The translations under genes were made by a program, and so were the position numbers. The notes beneath the pieces are model-generated. The model did not search any database, was not told the DNA's origin, and saw only the letters and a list, made by a program, of their open reading frames with translations. Positions 33,445-44,973 of a stretch of DNA of 64,000 nucleotides are shown here, in pieces (the stretch's first letter is position 1; every line of letters begins with the position of its first letter). The DNA comes from Caulobacter sp. (GTDB lineage Bacteria > Pseudomonadota > Alphaproteobacteria > Caulobacterales > Caulobacteraceae), in the NCBI GenBank assembly GCA_016125585.1, contig WGLL01000006.1:186001-250000 (forward strand), given 5' to 3'.

Positions 33445-34221
33445 TCAGCCAAATGGATCGTCGAGGTATCCGTCCAGAAAGTCGAACACCGTCGCCTTCA
33501 GTAGCGCGTGGGGGATGGCGTTGAAGTGGTCGCAGCCCTGAAGCGTGACGGCCTTGGCGCCCCGGATGTGATCGGCCAGCAGTTGGGGATCGCCGGCCAG
33601 GGCGTCGCGGGCGCCGGCGACCACCAGGGTCGGGGCGGAGATGGCGAAGAGCTCGTCGGCTGTCGGGCGCCAGGAGACGGCGCGGGTCAGGGCCGCAAGG
33701 GCCAGCCGGTCCTCGCCCTGTTCGTCGGCAAACTGGCGGAAACTGCGCAGCATCGGATCCTGAATGCTGTCGGCGTCGGCCGCTTCCATCGCGGCGGCCA
33801 TCCTGTCGTCTCCGGGCCCGTCCTCAAGCTGTCGACCGCCCACCCCGCCGACGACTAGGTGCTCGATCCTGTCGGGCGCCTGCAAGGCCATTCTCAAGGC
33901 CAGCCGGGCGCCCATCGAATAGCCCACGACGTCGGCCCGCCCGACTCCGAGGTGGTCGAGCAGGGCGATCAGATCGTCCAGCAGCCTCTGGTGATCGTAG
34001 GCGGCGGGATCATGCGGCTTTCCGCTCTGGCCGTGGCCCCGCATGTCCGGCGCGATGACGCGCTGTCCCCGCCGCTCGAAGGCGGCGTACCAGCCTGTGC
34101 GCTTCCACCCCTCGTCGCGGTTCGAGGAAAAGCCGTGGATCAGCAGGACCGGCCTGCCGTCGGGAACGCCTGCGTCGTCGTACGACAGGGTCACGCCATC
34201 GCTGGCGGTGAATTCGGCCAT
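33445..34221 (-). CDS. Alpha/beta hydrolase
   Basis: 258 residues from the ATG at 34221. Classic fold: LLIHGFSSNRDEG oxyanion loop (about 27-39), APDMRGHGQSGKP, nucleophile Ser102 in GYSMG, an acid near VAGARDALAGD and His in GCDHFNAI. No signal peptide. Substrate unknown; resembles esterases and haloperoxidase-like enzymes. It lies downstream of folP on the same strand with a 158-base gap. Confidence 0.88.
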   Translation of the reverse strand: MAEFTASDGVTLSYDDAGVPDGRPVLLIHGFSSNRDEGWKRTGWYAAFERRGQRVIAPDMRGHGQSGKPHDPAAYDHQRLLDDLIALLDHLGVGRADVVGYSMGARLALRMALQAPDRIEHLVVGGVGGRQLEDGPGDDRMAAAMEAADADSIQDPMLRSFRQFADEQGEDRLALAALTRAVSWRPTADELFAISAPTLVVAGARDALAGDPQLLADHIRGAKAVTLQGCDHFNAIPHALLKATVFDFLDGYLDDPFG

Positions 34222-34379
34222 CGGATTTCCTTGCCCGGCGTGGGTGCCGGCGCGGCGTTTCGTTCCCGGAGGGCACAGTGCCGCCCCAACCGGGGCCGGT
34301 CCAGTCCCCGATGTGGGACTCAAGGACGCAATTGCGCCGGCCTGGAGCGGGACTTCTGGTCCTGGCCAGCAGGCTATCG

Positions 34380-35207
34380 TTAGCGGGCGGAGGCCACGGC
34401 GGCCTGAACCCTCAAGGCCTGGACGGTTTCCCGCACGTCGTGGACGCGCACGGCGGCGACGCCTGCCGCGCCGCCGCGCAATGCCGCCGCCAGTGAACCG
34501 CCGAGGCGCGCGCCGGCCTCCTTGCCGAGCGGATCGAGGCTGGCGATGAAACGCTTGCGGCTGGCGCCGAGCAGCACCGGGTACCCCAACGCCACAAGGC
34601 GGGGCAGGGCGGCCAGCAGAGCGAGGTTGTGGGCCACGGTCTTGCCAAAGCCGATGCCCGGATCGAGCCAGATCCTGTCCCGCGCCACCCCTGCCGCGAG
34701 GGCTGCGGAGGCTCGCGCCAGGAGGAAGGCTTCGACCTCTCCGACCACGTTGTCGTAGTGTGGCGCCGCCTGCATGGTTCGCGGCTCGCCTCGCATGTGC
34801 ATCAGGACGACCTGACACCCCAGCTCGGCGGCGGTCTCGCAGGCCCCCGGCGCTGTCAGGGCGGAGACGTCGTTCCAGATCGCCGCGCCCGCAGCCATGG
34901 CGGCCCGGGCGACGGCCGGCTTCATGGTGTCGACCGACAAGGGTGCGTCGGTGCCGGCGCGCAGGCCGGAGAGTACCGGAATGACCCGGGCCAGTTCCTC
35001 AGCCTCGCTGACCGGCGCGGCGCCCGGGCGGGTCGATTCGCCGCCGATATCGAGCAGATCCGCGCCGTCCGCCAGCAGCCGCAGGCCATGCTCCACGGCC
35101 GCCTGGGCGCCCTCATGGCGGCCACCGTCCGAGAAGCTGTCAGGGGTGACATTGACGATCCCCATGACGGCGGTGGTTTTTCCGAGATTTGCGGCGTTTT
35201 CCCCCAT
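34380..35207 (-). CDS. folP: Dihydropteroate synthase
   Basis: 275 residues. Motifs of DHPS are all there: MGIVNVTPDSFSDGG, DIGGESTRPGA, SVDTMKPAVA, DPGIGFGKT and LLGASRKRFI. It condenses p-aminobenzoate with dihydropterin pyrophosphate in folate synthesis. The start at 35207 (MGENAANLG) is chosen because earlier candidates overlap the divergent metallopeptidase gene; no clear Shine-Dalgarno decides the matter, so the N-terminus is uncertain by up to about 25 residues. Confidence 0.93.
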   Translation of the reverse strand: MGENAANLGKTTAVMGIVNVTPDSFSDGGRHEGAQAAVEHGLRLLADGADLLDIGGESTRPGAAPVSEAEELARVIPVLSGLRAGTDAPLSVDTMKPAVARAAMAAGAAIWNDVSALTAPGACETAAELGCQVVLMHMRGEPRTMQAAPHYDNVVGEVEAFLLARASAALAAGVARDRIWLDPGIGFGKTVAHNLALLAALPRLVALGYPVLLGASRKRFIASLDPLGKEAGARLGGSLAAALRGGAAGVAAVRVHDVRETVQALRVQAAVASAR

Positions 35208-35265
35208 TTCTGAGTGATGCGGCGCCCCGCCAATGCAGACAAGGTCTGGTCGAACAGGGGGCATC

Positions 35266-36123
35266 ATGAAAAAGCTCATTCTCGCCATTCTGCTGGTCGC
35301 GGGTCTTATCGCGCCGGCGTCCGCCCAGACCACCGACCGTTCCGGCGCGCCCGCGGGCCAGAGCGTCCACCTGCCGCCGCCTCAGGCGCTGTTTCGCGAA
35401 GCCATCACCCTGAGACAGTTCGTCAAGGGCACGCTGCGCTTTGTCATGCTGCATGAGATGGGTCACGGCCTGGTCGATCTCTACGGCCTTCCGGTGCTCG
35501 GCCGGGAGGAGGACGCGGCGGACCGCTTCGCCACCTACTGGCTGTCGCCCGACAGCAGCGGAGAGGACGGCACCGACGCCGCCGCGGCGATGGAATGGTG
35601 GCTGGCGTCAGCCAAGCTGAGCGATCGCAAGCGCGAGGATCTGCCCTGGTGGGACGAGCATGGCATCGACGAACAGCGCGGCTACCAGATCGCCTGCCTG
35701 CTCTACGGATCAGCGCCGCTGGAGTATCTGCCGCTGACCCGGCGGGTCGGGATTCCGGAAAAGCGTCTGCAGGGCTGCCGGGTCGAGGCGGGTCAGAATG
35801 TGACCAGCTGGTCGATGCTGCTCAACAAGCATGTCGCCCGGATCAGCAAGTCTCCCGCCTTGCTGGCCCCCCTGGCCTATGAGTCCGCCGGAAAAGACAC
35901 CAGCGACGCCGCCGAGATCGCCAGGTCGATGGGGGTTCTGGAAGAGGTTCGCGACATCCTGGTCCAGCTTGATCGCTCCGATCAAACCGGCCTGGTGCTG
36001 ATCACCGCCAAGGATTGCGGCTTTTCCAACGCCTACTGGAACACCGGCGAGAACTCCCTGACCCTCTGCTACGAGCTGGTCAACGAGATCGTCGCGGTCG
36101 GCTACGAGGCCGGTTTCCGATAG
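35266..36123 (+). CDS. Exported putative metallopeptidase (DUF4344)
   Basis: 285 residues. Sec signal peptide MKKLILAILLVAGLIAPASA, cleaved after about residue 20. The zinc motif HEMGH is at 63-67, followed by LPVLGREEDAADRFAT, the third-ligand region of DUF4344 putative metallopeptidases. Several Cys (AC-LLYG, GC, DCGFSN, LCYE) may form disulphides. Role unknown. It starts 58 bases from the divergent folP gene, with AGGGGG upstream. Confidence 0.83.
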   Translation: MKKLILAILLVAGLIAPASAQTTDRSGAPAGQSVHLPPPQALFREAITLRQFVKGTLRFVMLHEMGHGLVDLYGLPVLGREEDAADRFATYWLSPDSSGEDGTDAAAAMEWWLASAKLSDRKREDLPWWDEHGIDEQRGYQIACLLYGSAPLEYLPLTRRVGIPEKRLQGCRVEAGQNVTSWSMLLNKHVARISKSPALLAPLAYESAGKDTSDAAEIARSMGVLEEVRDILVQLDRSDQTGLVLITAKDCGFSNAYWNTGENSLTLCYELVNEIVAVGYEAGFR

Positions 36124-36176
36124 CGGCGGCAGAAACCCCGGCCTCGTGCGAAGCCGGCGGGCGCGGCGCCGACCGG

Positions 36177-36650
36177 CTACCAGTCGATGAAGGTCTTCAT
36201 ATCCCGAACCATCATGCTCCAGATTCCCAGCGAGTCCGTCAGCGCCTCGAAGGAGCTGCCCGGCGCCAGACTGACATCCATACTCAGGTAGGGGTCGTTC
36301 TCGTCGTCGAGGGACACCGCCGCCCACCGCTTGTTGCGGTTCCAGGTGTTGGCCTTTTCGAGGGTGATGCCCTCCTTCAGGTCAAAGCCGGTGCTCAGGT
36401 GCAGGGACAGGCAATCGGCCCCGTCGCAGTCGTCCGCAAAGATCTCGAAATTGACGCCTTCCAGCGCGGACTTGATGCGGCGCTCACCGTCTTCCTCGAC
36501 AATCTGGGCGCGGTAGCCTTCGCCCCTCAGCCAGTCGGCGACGGCCTCGAGGGTCAGACCCTTGGCCGGGATCTCGGCGGCGTGCACCGCCTGCGGCAGC
36601 GTGAAGAGCAGCGCGCAGGACAGGGCGAGAGATTTGAACAGGGGCGTCAC
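36177..36650 (-). CDS. Exported YbjN domain protein
   Basis: 157 residues from a GTG. Signal peptide MTPLFKSLALSCALLFTLPQAVHA, cleaved near residue 24. The rest has the YbjN layout (PAKGLTLEAVADWLRGEGY, a DDCDGADCLSLHLSTGF pair of Cys, NTWNRNKRWAAVSLDDEN), related to type III secretion chaperone-like folds. Periplasmic version of unknown role. It begins 4 bases after the ftsH stop, so it is the last gene of that unit. Confidence 0.75.
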   Translation of the reverse strand: MTPLFKSLALSCALLFTLPQAVHAAEIPAKGLTLEAVADWLRGEGYRAQIVEEDGERRIKSALEGVNFEIFADDCDGADCLSLHLSTGFDLKEGITLEKANTWNRNKRWAAVSLDDENDPYLSMDVSLAPGSSFEALTDSLGIWSMMVRDMKTFIDW

Positions 36651-36654
36651 CGGC

Positions 36655-38550
<1,896 letters not shown>

Positions 38551-38584
38551 GCTTTCAACTCTTCCACACAGGCATTGTGACGTC

Positions 38585-39886
38585 TCAAGATAGGACGCCG
38601 CCGGCCGCTTCGCCACGTTCCGCGACAGAATGCGCATCTGCTTCCCGGACAACCTGACCCAAAAACGCTTCGAAGCGTCTCAGGACCAGCGACCGGGCGC
38701 TGACAAAGGCGCTAGCTGCAAGGATCGGGCAAGTCCATAGATTGTCGCCATCGCTGACCACGGGAAGTCCGCGCCGCGCCGCCGGCGGCAGGGTTTTGAG
38801 GGCTTTCCGTTCCCGCTCATCGAGCCGGGCGGCGTGACCATCCAGCGGCATGACGAGCAGATTTGACGCGCTGGCGACCAGTTCGAAGCGACCGTCGAAC
38901 ACGACTGTCCGGTTCCGGGGCAACGGCGTTGGCTCAATCGGGCGACGCGACAACTCGCCCGGCTCCCGAAGCACCAGGATATCTCGCCCGCGGGCGTCGA
39001 TGCGCGCGCCGGCCAGGGTGGAGGTCGTCTCGCCCGGTTCGGCCAGGCGGGCCAGCAGACGCTCGATCTGGACCGATCTTGGCGGCCGGGCGGCGCCCGC
39101 GGCGCAGAGACAGGCCGCGGCCAGGACTGGGCCCGATGTTTGGCGGCGGAGGCGAATCCCGCCCCAGGGCTCGCCATCGAGCAGGTCGTCGCCGCCCGCC
39201 GAGGGGGGCGGGAGCCGGGGGGCGGCGGCGTCCGGGTTGCGCTGGCTCAGGGCCTTGCGGGCCCGGCTGCGGGCGAAGCGGTCATCGGTGTTGGCCGGAT
39301 CCTCGATCCAGGTCTCACGCCGGGCGGTCAGCCATTGGCGCAGATCAGCGCGGCCAATGGTCAGCAGGGGGCGAAGGAGAAAGACGCCGCGCCCTTCCGG
39401 CCAGACGGGGGACGGGCTCCACGGCCGCGCGTCGGGCACGGTCGAGCCCTCGGCCCGCATCGCCGCGCTTTCGGCCAGGTCGTCGGCGGTGTGACCCAGC
39501 AGCAGCACGGACGCTCCGACGTCGCGGCAGGCCTCGGCCAGCAGGGCGTGGCGGGCGAGCCGGGCGGCGGCCGGCAGGCCTGAGGATGGCCAGGGTCCGG
39601 TCCAGGTCAGGATGCGGTGCTCGATACCAAGCCTGCGGCAGCGGTGGGCGCATTGGCCGGCCCAGGCGCTGCTCCCGGCCTGCAGGCCGTGATCCACCGT
39701 CAGGGCGATGACCCGGCGACCCTGGTCCCGCGCCCAGTCTTGAACCAGAAGCAGCAGGGCGACGGAGTCGCCGCCCCCGGACAGGGCGACGGCGAGCGGC
39801 GCGGCGATGTGGTCGCAAAGCCGCGCCTGCAGAACCGCCCGGACGCGCGTCTCCAGAGGGGACAGCGCGGCGGTAGCTAGCCGCAC
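38585..39886 (-). CDS. tilS: tRNA(Ile)-lysidine synthase
   Basis: 433 residues from a GTG overlapping the cpoB end by 10 bases. The PP-loop SGGGDS is at 36-41, followed by [17 protein letters not shown] and [12 protein letters not shown], and [17 protein letters not shown] is the tRNA-contact motif. It converts cytidine 34 of tRNA(Ile2) to lysidine so that AUA is read as isoleucine. The C-terminal part is poorly conserved. Between cpoB and ftsH as in many proteobacteria. Confidence 0.94.
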   Translation of the reverse strand: MRLATAALSPLETRVRAVLQARLCDHIAAPLAVALSGGGDSVALLLLVQDWARDQGRRVIALTVDHGLQAGSSAWAGQCAHRCRRLGIEHRILTWTGPWPSSGLPAAARLARHALLAEACRDVGASVLLLGHTADDLAESAAMRAEGSTVPDARPWSPSPVWPEGRGVFLLRPLLTIGRADLRQWLTARRETWIEDPANTDDRFARSRARKALSQRNPDAAAPRLPPPSAGGDDLLDGEPWGGIRLRRQTSGPVLAAACLCAAGAARPPRSVQIERLLARLAEPGETTSTLAGARIDARGRDILVLREPGELSRRPIEPTPLPRNRTVVFDGRFELVASASNLLVMPLDGHAARLDERERKALKTLPPAARRGLPVVSDGDNLWTCPILAASAFVSARSLVLRRFEAFLGQVVREADAHSVAERGEAAGGVLS

Positions 39887-40737
39887 TTGGCCTGCTGCCG
39901 CGCCGCCTGGGCCCTGGCGTTGACGCTGGCGGCGGCGCTGGGATAGCGGCGCGGAAGTTCGCTCAGGGTCTGACAGGCGTCGGCGGGCAGCTTCTGGGCG
40001 ATCAGGGCCCGGGCCAGTTCAACCACCGCGTCGGGCGCCCAGCTGGTCTTGGGCCAGCCGCGAACCGCCCCCAGATAGGCCGAGGCGGCCTCGGCGTTGG
40101 CGCCGCGCGCGGTCAGGGTCTTGCCCAGCCAGTAGCGGGCCTCGGGACCCTTGGGGGTGTCGCCGAAGCTGTCGACATAGCGGCCGAAGGTTTTTTCGGC
40201 GGCCCGGTAGTCGCCGTCCGCCATCAGCTGCCGTCCGCGGGCGAACAGGCTGTCGGGGTCCAGCGCCTGTTCTTCGGCCTCGGCCTGTTCCTGCGTCGTG
40301 GTCTCCTGGGCGCTGGATTCGAGCGCCGCCAGCCGCTGTTCGACGGAGGTCAGGCGGTCGTTGAGCTTGCGATTGTTGGCCTCGGACAGCTCCAGCGCCC
40401 GGCGGGTGCGGTCAAGGTCGAGGGCCAGCTGGTCGTTGCTGGCGTTGCTGCGGGTCAGGGACTGTTCCAGGTCGCTGACCCGTTCGGTCAGGCTCTGCAG
40501 CATGGCGTCGGTCTGGGCGTCCTGGATCACCACCGGCTTGCCGGAGTCCCGGCCCTGGAAGACGATCGAGCGCAGTTCGCGCACCACCTTCTCCATCTTG
40601 TCCAGCCGGCGGACCGAGCGGTCGTCCAGCGGATCGGGCATGGGGGTCTGGGCATGGGCGGCCAGGCTGCCGGCGACGGCCAGCAGGACCAGGGCGAAGG
40701 GCGCGGCTTTCAGGGTTTTGGCGAATGTCGGCTTCAT
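39877..40737 (-). CDS. cpoB: Cell division coordinator CpoB (YbgF), Tol-Pal associated
   Basis: 286 residues from the ATG at 40737. Signal peptide (KTLKAAPFALVLLAVAGSLAAHA, cleaved after the first 30 or so), then a coiled coil (about 40-150, LQSLTERVSDLEQSLTRSN and similar) that trimerises in relatives, and a C-terminal TPR domain with DPDSLFARGRQLMADGDYRA and YWLGKTL repeats. In Escherichia coli it couples peptidoglycan synthesis with Tol-Pal constriction. A terminator separates it from pal, so it has its own promoter in the 116-base gap. Confidence 0.92.
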   Translation of the reverse strand: MKPTFAKTLKAAPFALVLLAVAGSLAAHAQTPMPDPLDDRSVRRLDKMEKVVRELRSIVFQGRDSGKPVVIQDAQTDAMLQSLTERVSDLEQSLTRSNASNDQLALDLDRTRRALELSEANNRKLNDRLTSVEQRLAALESSAQETTTQEQAEAEEQALDPDSLFARGRQLMADGDYRAAEKTFGRYVDSFGDTPKGPEARYWLGKTLTARGANAEAASAYLGAVRGWPKTSWAPDAVVELARALIAQKLPADACQTLSELPRRYPSAAASVNARAQAARQQAKCG

Positions 40738-40794
40738 GGGGCGACTGTGACCTTGGATGTCCGTCAAGATTGCGGCGAAGTCGGCGACCATACG

Positions 40795-40821
40795 AAAAAG
40801 GGGCCGCCTGAGCAGCCCCTT
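40795..40821 (-). terminator. Rho-independent terminator after pal
   Basis: On the minus strand AAGGGGC pairs with GCCCCTT around a 10-base loop, followed by TTTTTCG. It lies 32 bases after the pal stop and ahead of cpoB. Confidence 0.8.
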
Positions 40822-40853
40822 CCCGTGGATCATCAATCCATTTGCAACGGGCC

Positions 40854-41402
40854 CTAGCGGGCGCCGTCGACGATGACCGTCTGGCCGTTGCGGTTATGCT
40901 GGAAGGCCTCTTCCGAATAACCCGGATCGACCGGCCGTTCCTTGCCGTTGGACAGGGTGGCGATGCGGCTGGGGTCGACCCCGCGCGAGACCAGGTATTC
41001 CTTCACCGAATTGGCGCGGCGCGAGCCGAGCGCGAGGTTGTACTCGCGGGTGCCACGCTCATCGCAGTTGCCTTCGATGCGGATGCGGACGTTCGGGTAA
41101 CGGCGCAGCCAGGCGGCCTGGGCGTCGAGCACCGGCATGGCGTCGGAGCGGATGTCGTAGCGGTCGAGATCGAAATAGACGAAGTCGCCGACGTTGATGA
41201 TGAAGTCCTGGGTCGAGCCCGGGATCGGGCTGGTGTCGACCGGGCCAGGGCCGGGCGGCGGCTTGTAGGGGGGCTGGACCGGGCCAGGAGGTTGCGGACC
41301 CGGGCCCGGGTTTGGCTTGGGCTTGCTGGCGCAGGCCGCCAACGAAACGGAGGCGGTGGCGATCAGCGCCAGTTTAAGGGCGCTCTGGGTGTTGAAGCGC
41401 AT
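40854..41402 (-). CDS. pal: Peptidoglycan-associated lipoprotein
   Basis: 182 residues. Lipoprotein signal with lipobox LAAC (Cys24), then an unusually long Pro/Lys/Gly linker (PKPNPGPGPQPPGPVQPPYK) that could span the periplasm. The OmpA-like domain has VYFDLDRYDIRSDA and EGNCDERGTREYNLALGSRR, the peptidoglycan-binding helix. It anchors the outer membrane to the wall and pairs with TolB. It is 163 bases from tolB and ends at a terminator. Confidence 0.96.
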   Translation of the reverse strand: MRFNTQSALKLALIATASVSLAACASKPKPNPGPGPQPPGPVQPPYKPPPGPGPVDTSPIPGSTQDFIINVGDFVYFDLDRYDIRSDAMPVLDAQAAWLRRYPNVRIRIEGNCDERGTREYNLALGSRRANSVKEYLVSRGVDPSRIATLSNGKERPVDPGYSEEAFQHNRNGQTVIVDGAR

Positions 41403-41565
41403 CGGGCTTCCTCCTCGGCTAGATTTATCGGCCCGATAGTGGCGCCGATCCTTGAACACGTGCGACGAAAATCTTGAACTGTGGCTCACAATGCCGTGGG
41501 AATGCGACATCTGGACCACGATTCATTTGCGGGTTGAACCAGATGCTCTTCGAGCGCCTGGCCGG

Positions 41566-42867
41566 TCAGTTCAGAAGAGGGGACCAGGCAGGGTCCGATC
41601 CCGACCCCTGGTAGGGGGCTGGTCTTAGAATGCGGCCGGTGATGTCAACGTTCCACAAACGCGGTTCTCCGCCGCGTCCCTCGCGGAAGAACATCAGCAC
41701 CCGGCCGTTCGGCGCCCAGGTGGGGCCCTCGTCGAGATAGCTGGTGGTCAGGATGCGTTCGTCCGAGCCGTCCGGCTTCATAACCCCGATATGGAAGACG
41801 CCGCCCTCCTGTTTGGTGAAGGCGATGAAGTCGCCCTTGGGGCTCCAGACGGGGGTCGTGTAGCGACCGCCGCTGCGGGAGATGCGGCGCACGCCCGAGC
41901 CGTCGGCGTTCATCACATAGAGCTGTGGAGACCCGCCGCGGTCGGAGTTGAAGACGATCTGGCCGCCGTTGGGCGAGAAGCTGCCGGAGGTGTCGATGCC
42001 GGGATCGGCGGTCAGGCGCGTCTGGGCCCGGGTGCGCAGATCCATCACATAGAGGTCGCTGTTGCCGTTCTTCTCGGCGCTGAACACCACCCGGTCGCCG
42101 CTGGGCGAAAAGCGCGGGGCGAAGACCATGCCGGGGAAGCGGCCAAGGGTCTCCTGGCGGCCGGTCTCGATGTTGAACAGATAGATGCTGCTGCCGGTCG
42201 GACGCAGCGCCATGTAGGTGATTTCCTGACTGCCCGAGGAAAAGCGCGGGGTCATGACGATGAAGCTGCCATCGGTCAGATAGCTGTTGTTGGCCCCGTC
42301 CTGGTCCATGATCGACAGGCGCTTGATGCGTTTGGCGCGCGGACCGCTCTCGGCGATGAACACCACCCGGGTGTCGAAATAGCCGCTCTCGCCGGTGACC
42401 CGCTCATAGACGGCGTCGCTGATCTTGTGCGCCACCCGGCGCCAGTTTTCCGAGGTCGAGGTGAACTGCAGGCCCAGCAGCTGCTCGCCGCCGCCGGTGT
42501 CCCACAGCCGGAAGTCGACGCGAAGGCGGCCGTCGCTCTCGGTCGTCACCGAACCATTGATCAGGACCTGGGCGTTGATCTTCTTCCAGGCGTCGAAGTT
42601 GGGCTGGATGGCGATGTCCAGACCGCGCTCGGGAAAGGCGGCCGCGTTGATCGGGGCGAACAGGCCGGAGCGTTCGAGATTGGCGCTGATCACCTGGGCG
42701 ATGTCGGCGCCCCGCCCGCCGCCGGTAAAGGCGGGAATGGCGATCGGCACCGGCTGGATATTGCCCTGGTTGATATCGATCTCGACCTGGGCCGCGGCCG
42801 CGCCGGGCAGGCTCGCGGCGCCCAGGAACAGGGCGCAGATCGCGAAGAGCAGGGATCGAAGGGTCAT
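41566..42867 (-). CDS. tolB: Tol-Pal system protein TolB
   Basis: 433 residues from the ATG at 42867, which has AGGAG upstream; an earlier in-frame start lacks one. Signal peptide to about residue 27 ([11 protein letters not shown]). N-terminal TolB_N domain, then a beta-propeller with repeated [26 protein letters not shown] and [16 protein letters not shown] blades. It is a soluble periplasmic protein that shuttles between Pal and TolA. The gap to tolA is 91 bases. Confidence 0.96.
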   Translation of the reverse strand: MTLRSLLFAICALFLGAASLPGAAAAQVEIDINQGNIQPVPIAIPAFTGGGRGADIAQVISANLERSGLFAPINAAAFPERGLDIAIQPNFDAWKKINAQVLINGSVTTESDGRLRVDFRLWDTGGGEQLLGLQFTSTSENWRRVAHKISDAVYERVTGESGYFDTRVVFIAESGPRAKRIKRLSIMDQDGANNSYLTDGSFIVMTPRFSSGSQEITYMALRPTGSSIYLFNIETGRQETLGRFPGMVFAPRFSPSGDRVVFSAEKNGNSDLYVMDLRTRAQTRLTADPGIDTSGSFSPNGGQIVFNSDRGGSPQLYVMNADGSGVRRISRSGGRYTTPVWSPKGDFIAFTKQEGGVFHIGVMKPDGSDERILTTSYLDEGPTWAPNGRVLMFFREGRGGEPRLWNVDITGRILRPAPYQGSGSDPAWSPLLN

Positions 42868-42958
42868 GGCTGGCTCCTGGAGGGGCAAGTCAGTGTTGTG
42901 CGAGGCCGGACAGCCTCGCCGAGTTCGGGGTCGGGAATGAGGCGGAGGCCGGAACGGG

Positions 42959-43756
42959 TCACAGTTCGCAGGCCTTCTGGGCGTCGAAATTCAGGATCAG
43001 GGTCTCGCCGACCAGTTCGTCGGGCAGGCCGAGAATGGGCTGGGCCCCGCTGACGGCGGAGATGGCGCGGGCCTCGCCGGCCCGCACCAGCTCGTCATTG
43101 CTGCCGGATTTGCGCGTCACCTTGGGCTTGCCGATCAGATAGCCGGACGGGGCGACGACGATCTGCACCGAGACCTTCACCGAGCGCCCCCCCTCGACCA
43201 GGCAGTTGGGGTTCCAGCGCCGCTGCAGCTCGGTGATCAGGCCGTTGAGGGAACTGGCGTTGAGGCCCTTGCCGCCGGCGTCGGGGCGCGGCGTGGGCGC
43301 GCTGGGCGGCCGGGTCGGGCCCTTGGCGCCGCCGGCGGGCTTCGGCTTGCCGCCGCCGGATTTCTGCAGACGCTTTTCCAGGGCGTCGAAGTCAAGCTCG
43401 GCGCGTTTCTGGGGCTTGGCGTCGGGACTGGGGGCCGGCTTGGCCTTGTCGTTCGGCTTGGTCGTCGGCTTGGCCTCGGGCGGGGCCGGAACCGGCTCGG
43501 GGGCCGGCGGCGCCACCGCCTCCGGCGGCAGATCGGGGATCGGCTCCTCGGTCAGGGCGTCGAGCTCGGGCCCCTGGATCGCCGGGCTGACGTCGGTCAG
43601 GGGCGCGTCGCTGACGATGGTCACCGGCACGGCCGAGCCGAACGGCAGGGGCCTGGACTTGTGCGGCCAGGCGAACAGCGCGAGCGCGAGCACCCCGCCG
43701 TGGACGAGCAGAGAGACCACCAGGGCCGGCGCAAGCTGGCGACGGTCTCGCGCCAT
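42959..43756 (-). CDS. tolA: Tol-Pal system protein TolA (TonB-like C-terminus)
   Basis: 265 residues. One N-terminal membrane helix (about 9-29, [19 protein letters not shown]) with a His typical of TolA/TonB helices, a long Pro/Lys/Glu-rich periplasmic arm ([15 protein letters not shown] and similar), and a C-terminal domain with [19 protein letters not shown] and [19 protein letters not shown]. It transmits force from TolQR to TolB/Pal. Shorter than the gammaproteobacterial protein. It follows tolR by 22 bases. Confidence 0.9.
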   Translation of the reverse strand: MARDRRQLAPALVVSLLVHGGVLALALFAWPHKSRPLPFGSAVPVTIVSDAPLTDVSPAIQGPELDALTEEPIPDLPPEAVAPPAPEPVPAPPEAKPTTKPNDKAKPAPSPDAKPQKRAELDFDALEKRLQKSGGGKPKPAGGAKGPTRPPSAPTPRPDAGGKGLNASSLNGLITELQRRWNPNCLVEGGRSVKVSVQIVVAPSGYLIGKPKVTRKSGSNDELVRAGEARAISAVSGAQPILGLPDELVGETLILNFDAQKACEL

Positions 43757-43778
43757 CAGGGGATCGCCGTCCCGCGCA

Positions 43779-44267
43779 TCATTTGCCCGCCGCCTCGGAC
43801 TTCGGGCCCGAATTGGGACCGCCGGTGTCGGTGATCAGGTTGATCTTCTTGAAGCCGCCGGTGCTGAGGGCGGCCATGACCTGGGCCACGGACTCATAGG
43901 AGGCCTTGGCGTCGGCCCGCACATAGATGGGCCGCTCGAAGTCCTGGTTGGCCATGCCGGAAATCCGCGGTTTCAGCGCCGCGAAGGGAATTTCCTCTTC
44001 GCCGACAAAGAAGCGGCCGTCGGCCCGCACCGTCAGGGTCAGGGGCTCGGCCTGGTCCTGCAGCGAGCCGGCCTCGGTCTTGGGCAGTTCGATGGAGACG
44101 CCGCTGGTCAGCAGCGGGGCGGAGATCATGAAGATGATCAGCAGCACCAGCATCACGTCGACCAGGGGGGTGACGTTGATCTCCGATAGCGCGCCGCGCC
44201 GGCCGCGACCCCGTCGCCGCCGGCGTCCGCCGCCCGCCCCGAAGGCGTCGTTGGACGAGAGCGCCAT
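43779..44267 (-). CDS. tolR: Tol-Pal system protein TolR
   Basis: 162 residues. A Gly/Arg-rich N-terminus (GAGGGRRRRRGRGRRGA) leads to ALSEINVTPLVDVMLVLLIIFM, the ExbD/TolR membrane helix with the proton-channel Asp in PLVDVML. The periplasmic ExbD domain follows (IYVRADAKASYESVAQVMAA). With TolQ it makes the proton-driven motor. It begins 4 bases after the tolQ stop. Confidence 0.96.
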   Translation of the reverse strand: MALSSNDAFGAGGGRRRRRGRGRRGALSEINVTPLVDVMLVLLIIFMISAPLLTSGVSIELPKTEAGSLQDQAEPLTLTVRADGRFFVGEEEIPFAALKPRISGMANQDFERPIYVRADAKASYESVAQVMAALSTGGFKKINLITDTGGPNSGPKSEAAGK

Positions 44268-44271
44268 GGGC

Positions 44272-44973
44272 TCAGACCTTCTCGGCCAGGCGGCGCTGGA
44301 TGGCGGTCGACAGGTCGTCGGCGAAGCCTTCCAGGCGGGCGGCGAACTTGCCGGCGTCGGTCGAGAACTTGTTGTAGGCGATGTAGGCGGGGATGGCCGC
44401 CATCAGCCCCAGGGCCGTGGCGAACAGGGCCTCGGCGATGGCCGGGGCCACGACCGGCAGGGAGGTGTTCTGTTCCAGGGCGATGTTCTTGAAGGCGTTC
44501 ATGATGCCCCAGACGGTGCCGAACAGCCCGACGAACGGGCTGGCGGTGGCGACGATGGCCAGCGTGCCCAGGCCTTCCTCGGCCTTCTGGCTTTCGCGGG
44601 CGATGTTGCTGTCCAGCACCCGGTCGATGCGCTGGATCAGCAGGGCGGTCTGGGTGTCGCCGATGGCGCCCTTGGCCCGGGTGTCGCGCCATTCGCGCAG
44701 GGCGGCGTTCAGCAGGCGCGGCAGGGGATGTTTGACATTGGCCCCGGTCTCGGCGGCGATTTCCTCGAGCGGACGACCCGAGCCGACCTTGTCCTCGAAG
44801 GCGTTGGCCTGACGGTTCAGGCCGGAAAACTTGACGAACTTCTCGATGATCACCGCCCAGGAGACCAGGGAAGCGATGGCGAGGCCGATCATCACGCCCT
44901 TGATGACCCAGTCGGCCTTCATGAACAGGGCGATGAACGAGAAGCTCTCGGCCGAAACGGCGGTCGGTTCCAT
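44272..44973 (-). CDS. tolQ: Tol-Pal system protein TolQ
   Basis: 233 residues with three membrane helices: about 26-45, then two after the cytoplasmic loop in SPFVGLFGTVWGIMNAFKNI and ALGLMAAIPAYIAYNKF, the MotA/TolQ/ExbB signature with the Thr/Glu positions lining the channel. First gene of the tolQRAB block after ybgC; a 411-base gap precedes it. Confidence 0.96.
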   Translation of the reverse strand: MEPTAVSAESFSFIALFMKADWVIKGVMIGLAIASLVSWAVIIEKFVKFSGLNRQANAFEDKVGSGRPLEEIAAETGANVKHPLPRLLNAALREWRDTRAKGAIGDTQTALLIQRIDRVLDSNIARESQKAEEGLGTLAIVATASPFVGLFGTVWGIMNAFKNIALEQNTSLPVVAPAIAEALFATALGLMAAIPAYIAYNKFSTDAGKFAARLEGFADDLSTAIQRRLAEKV

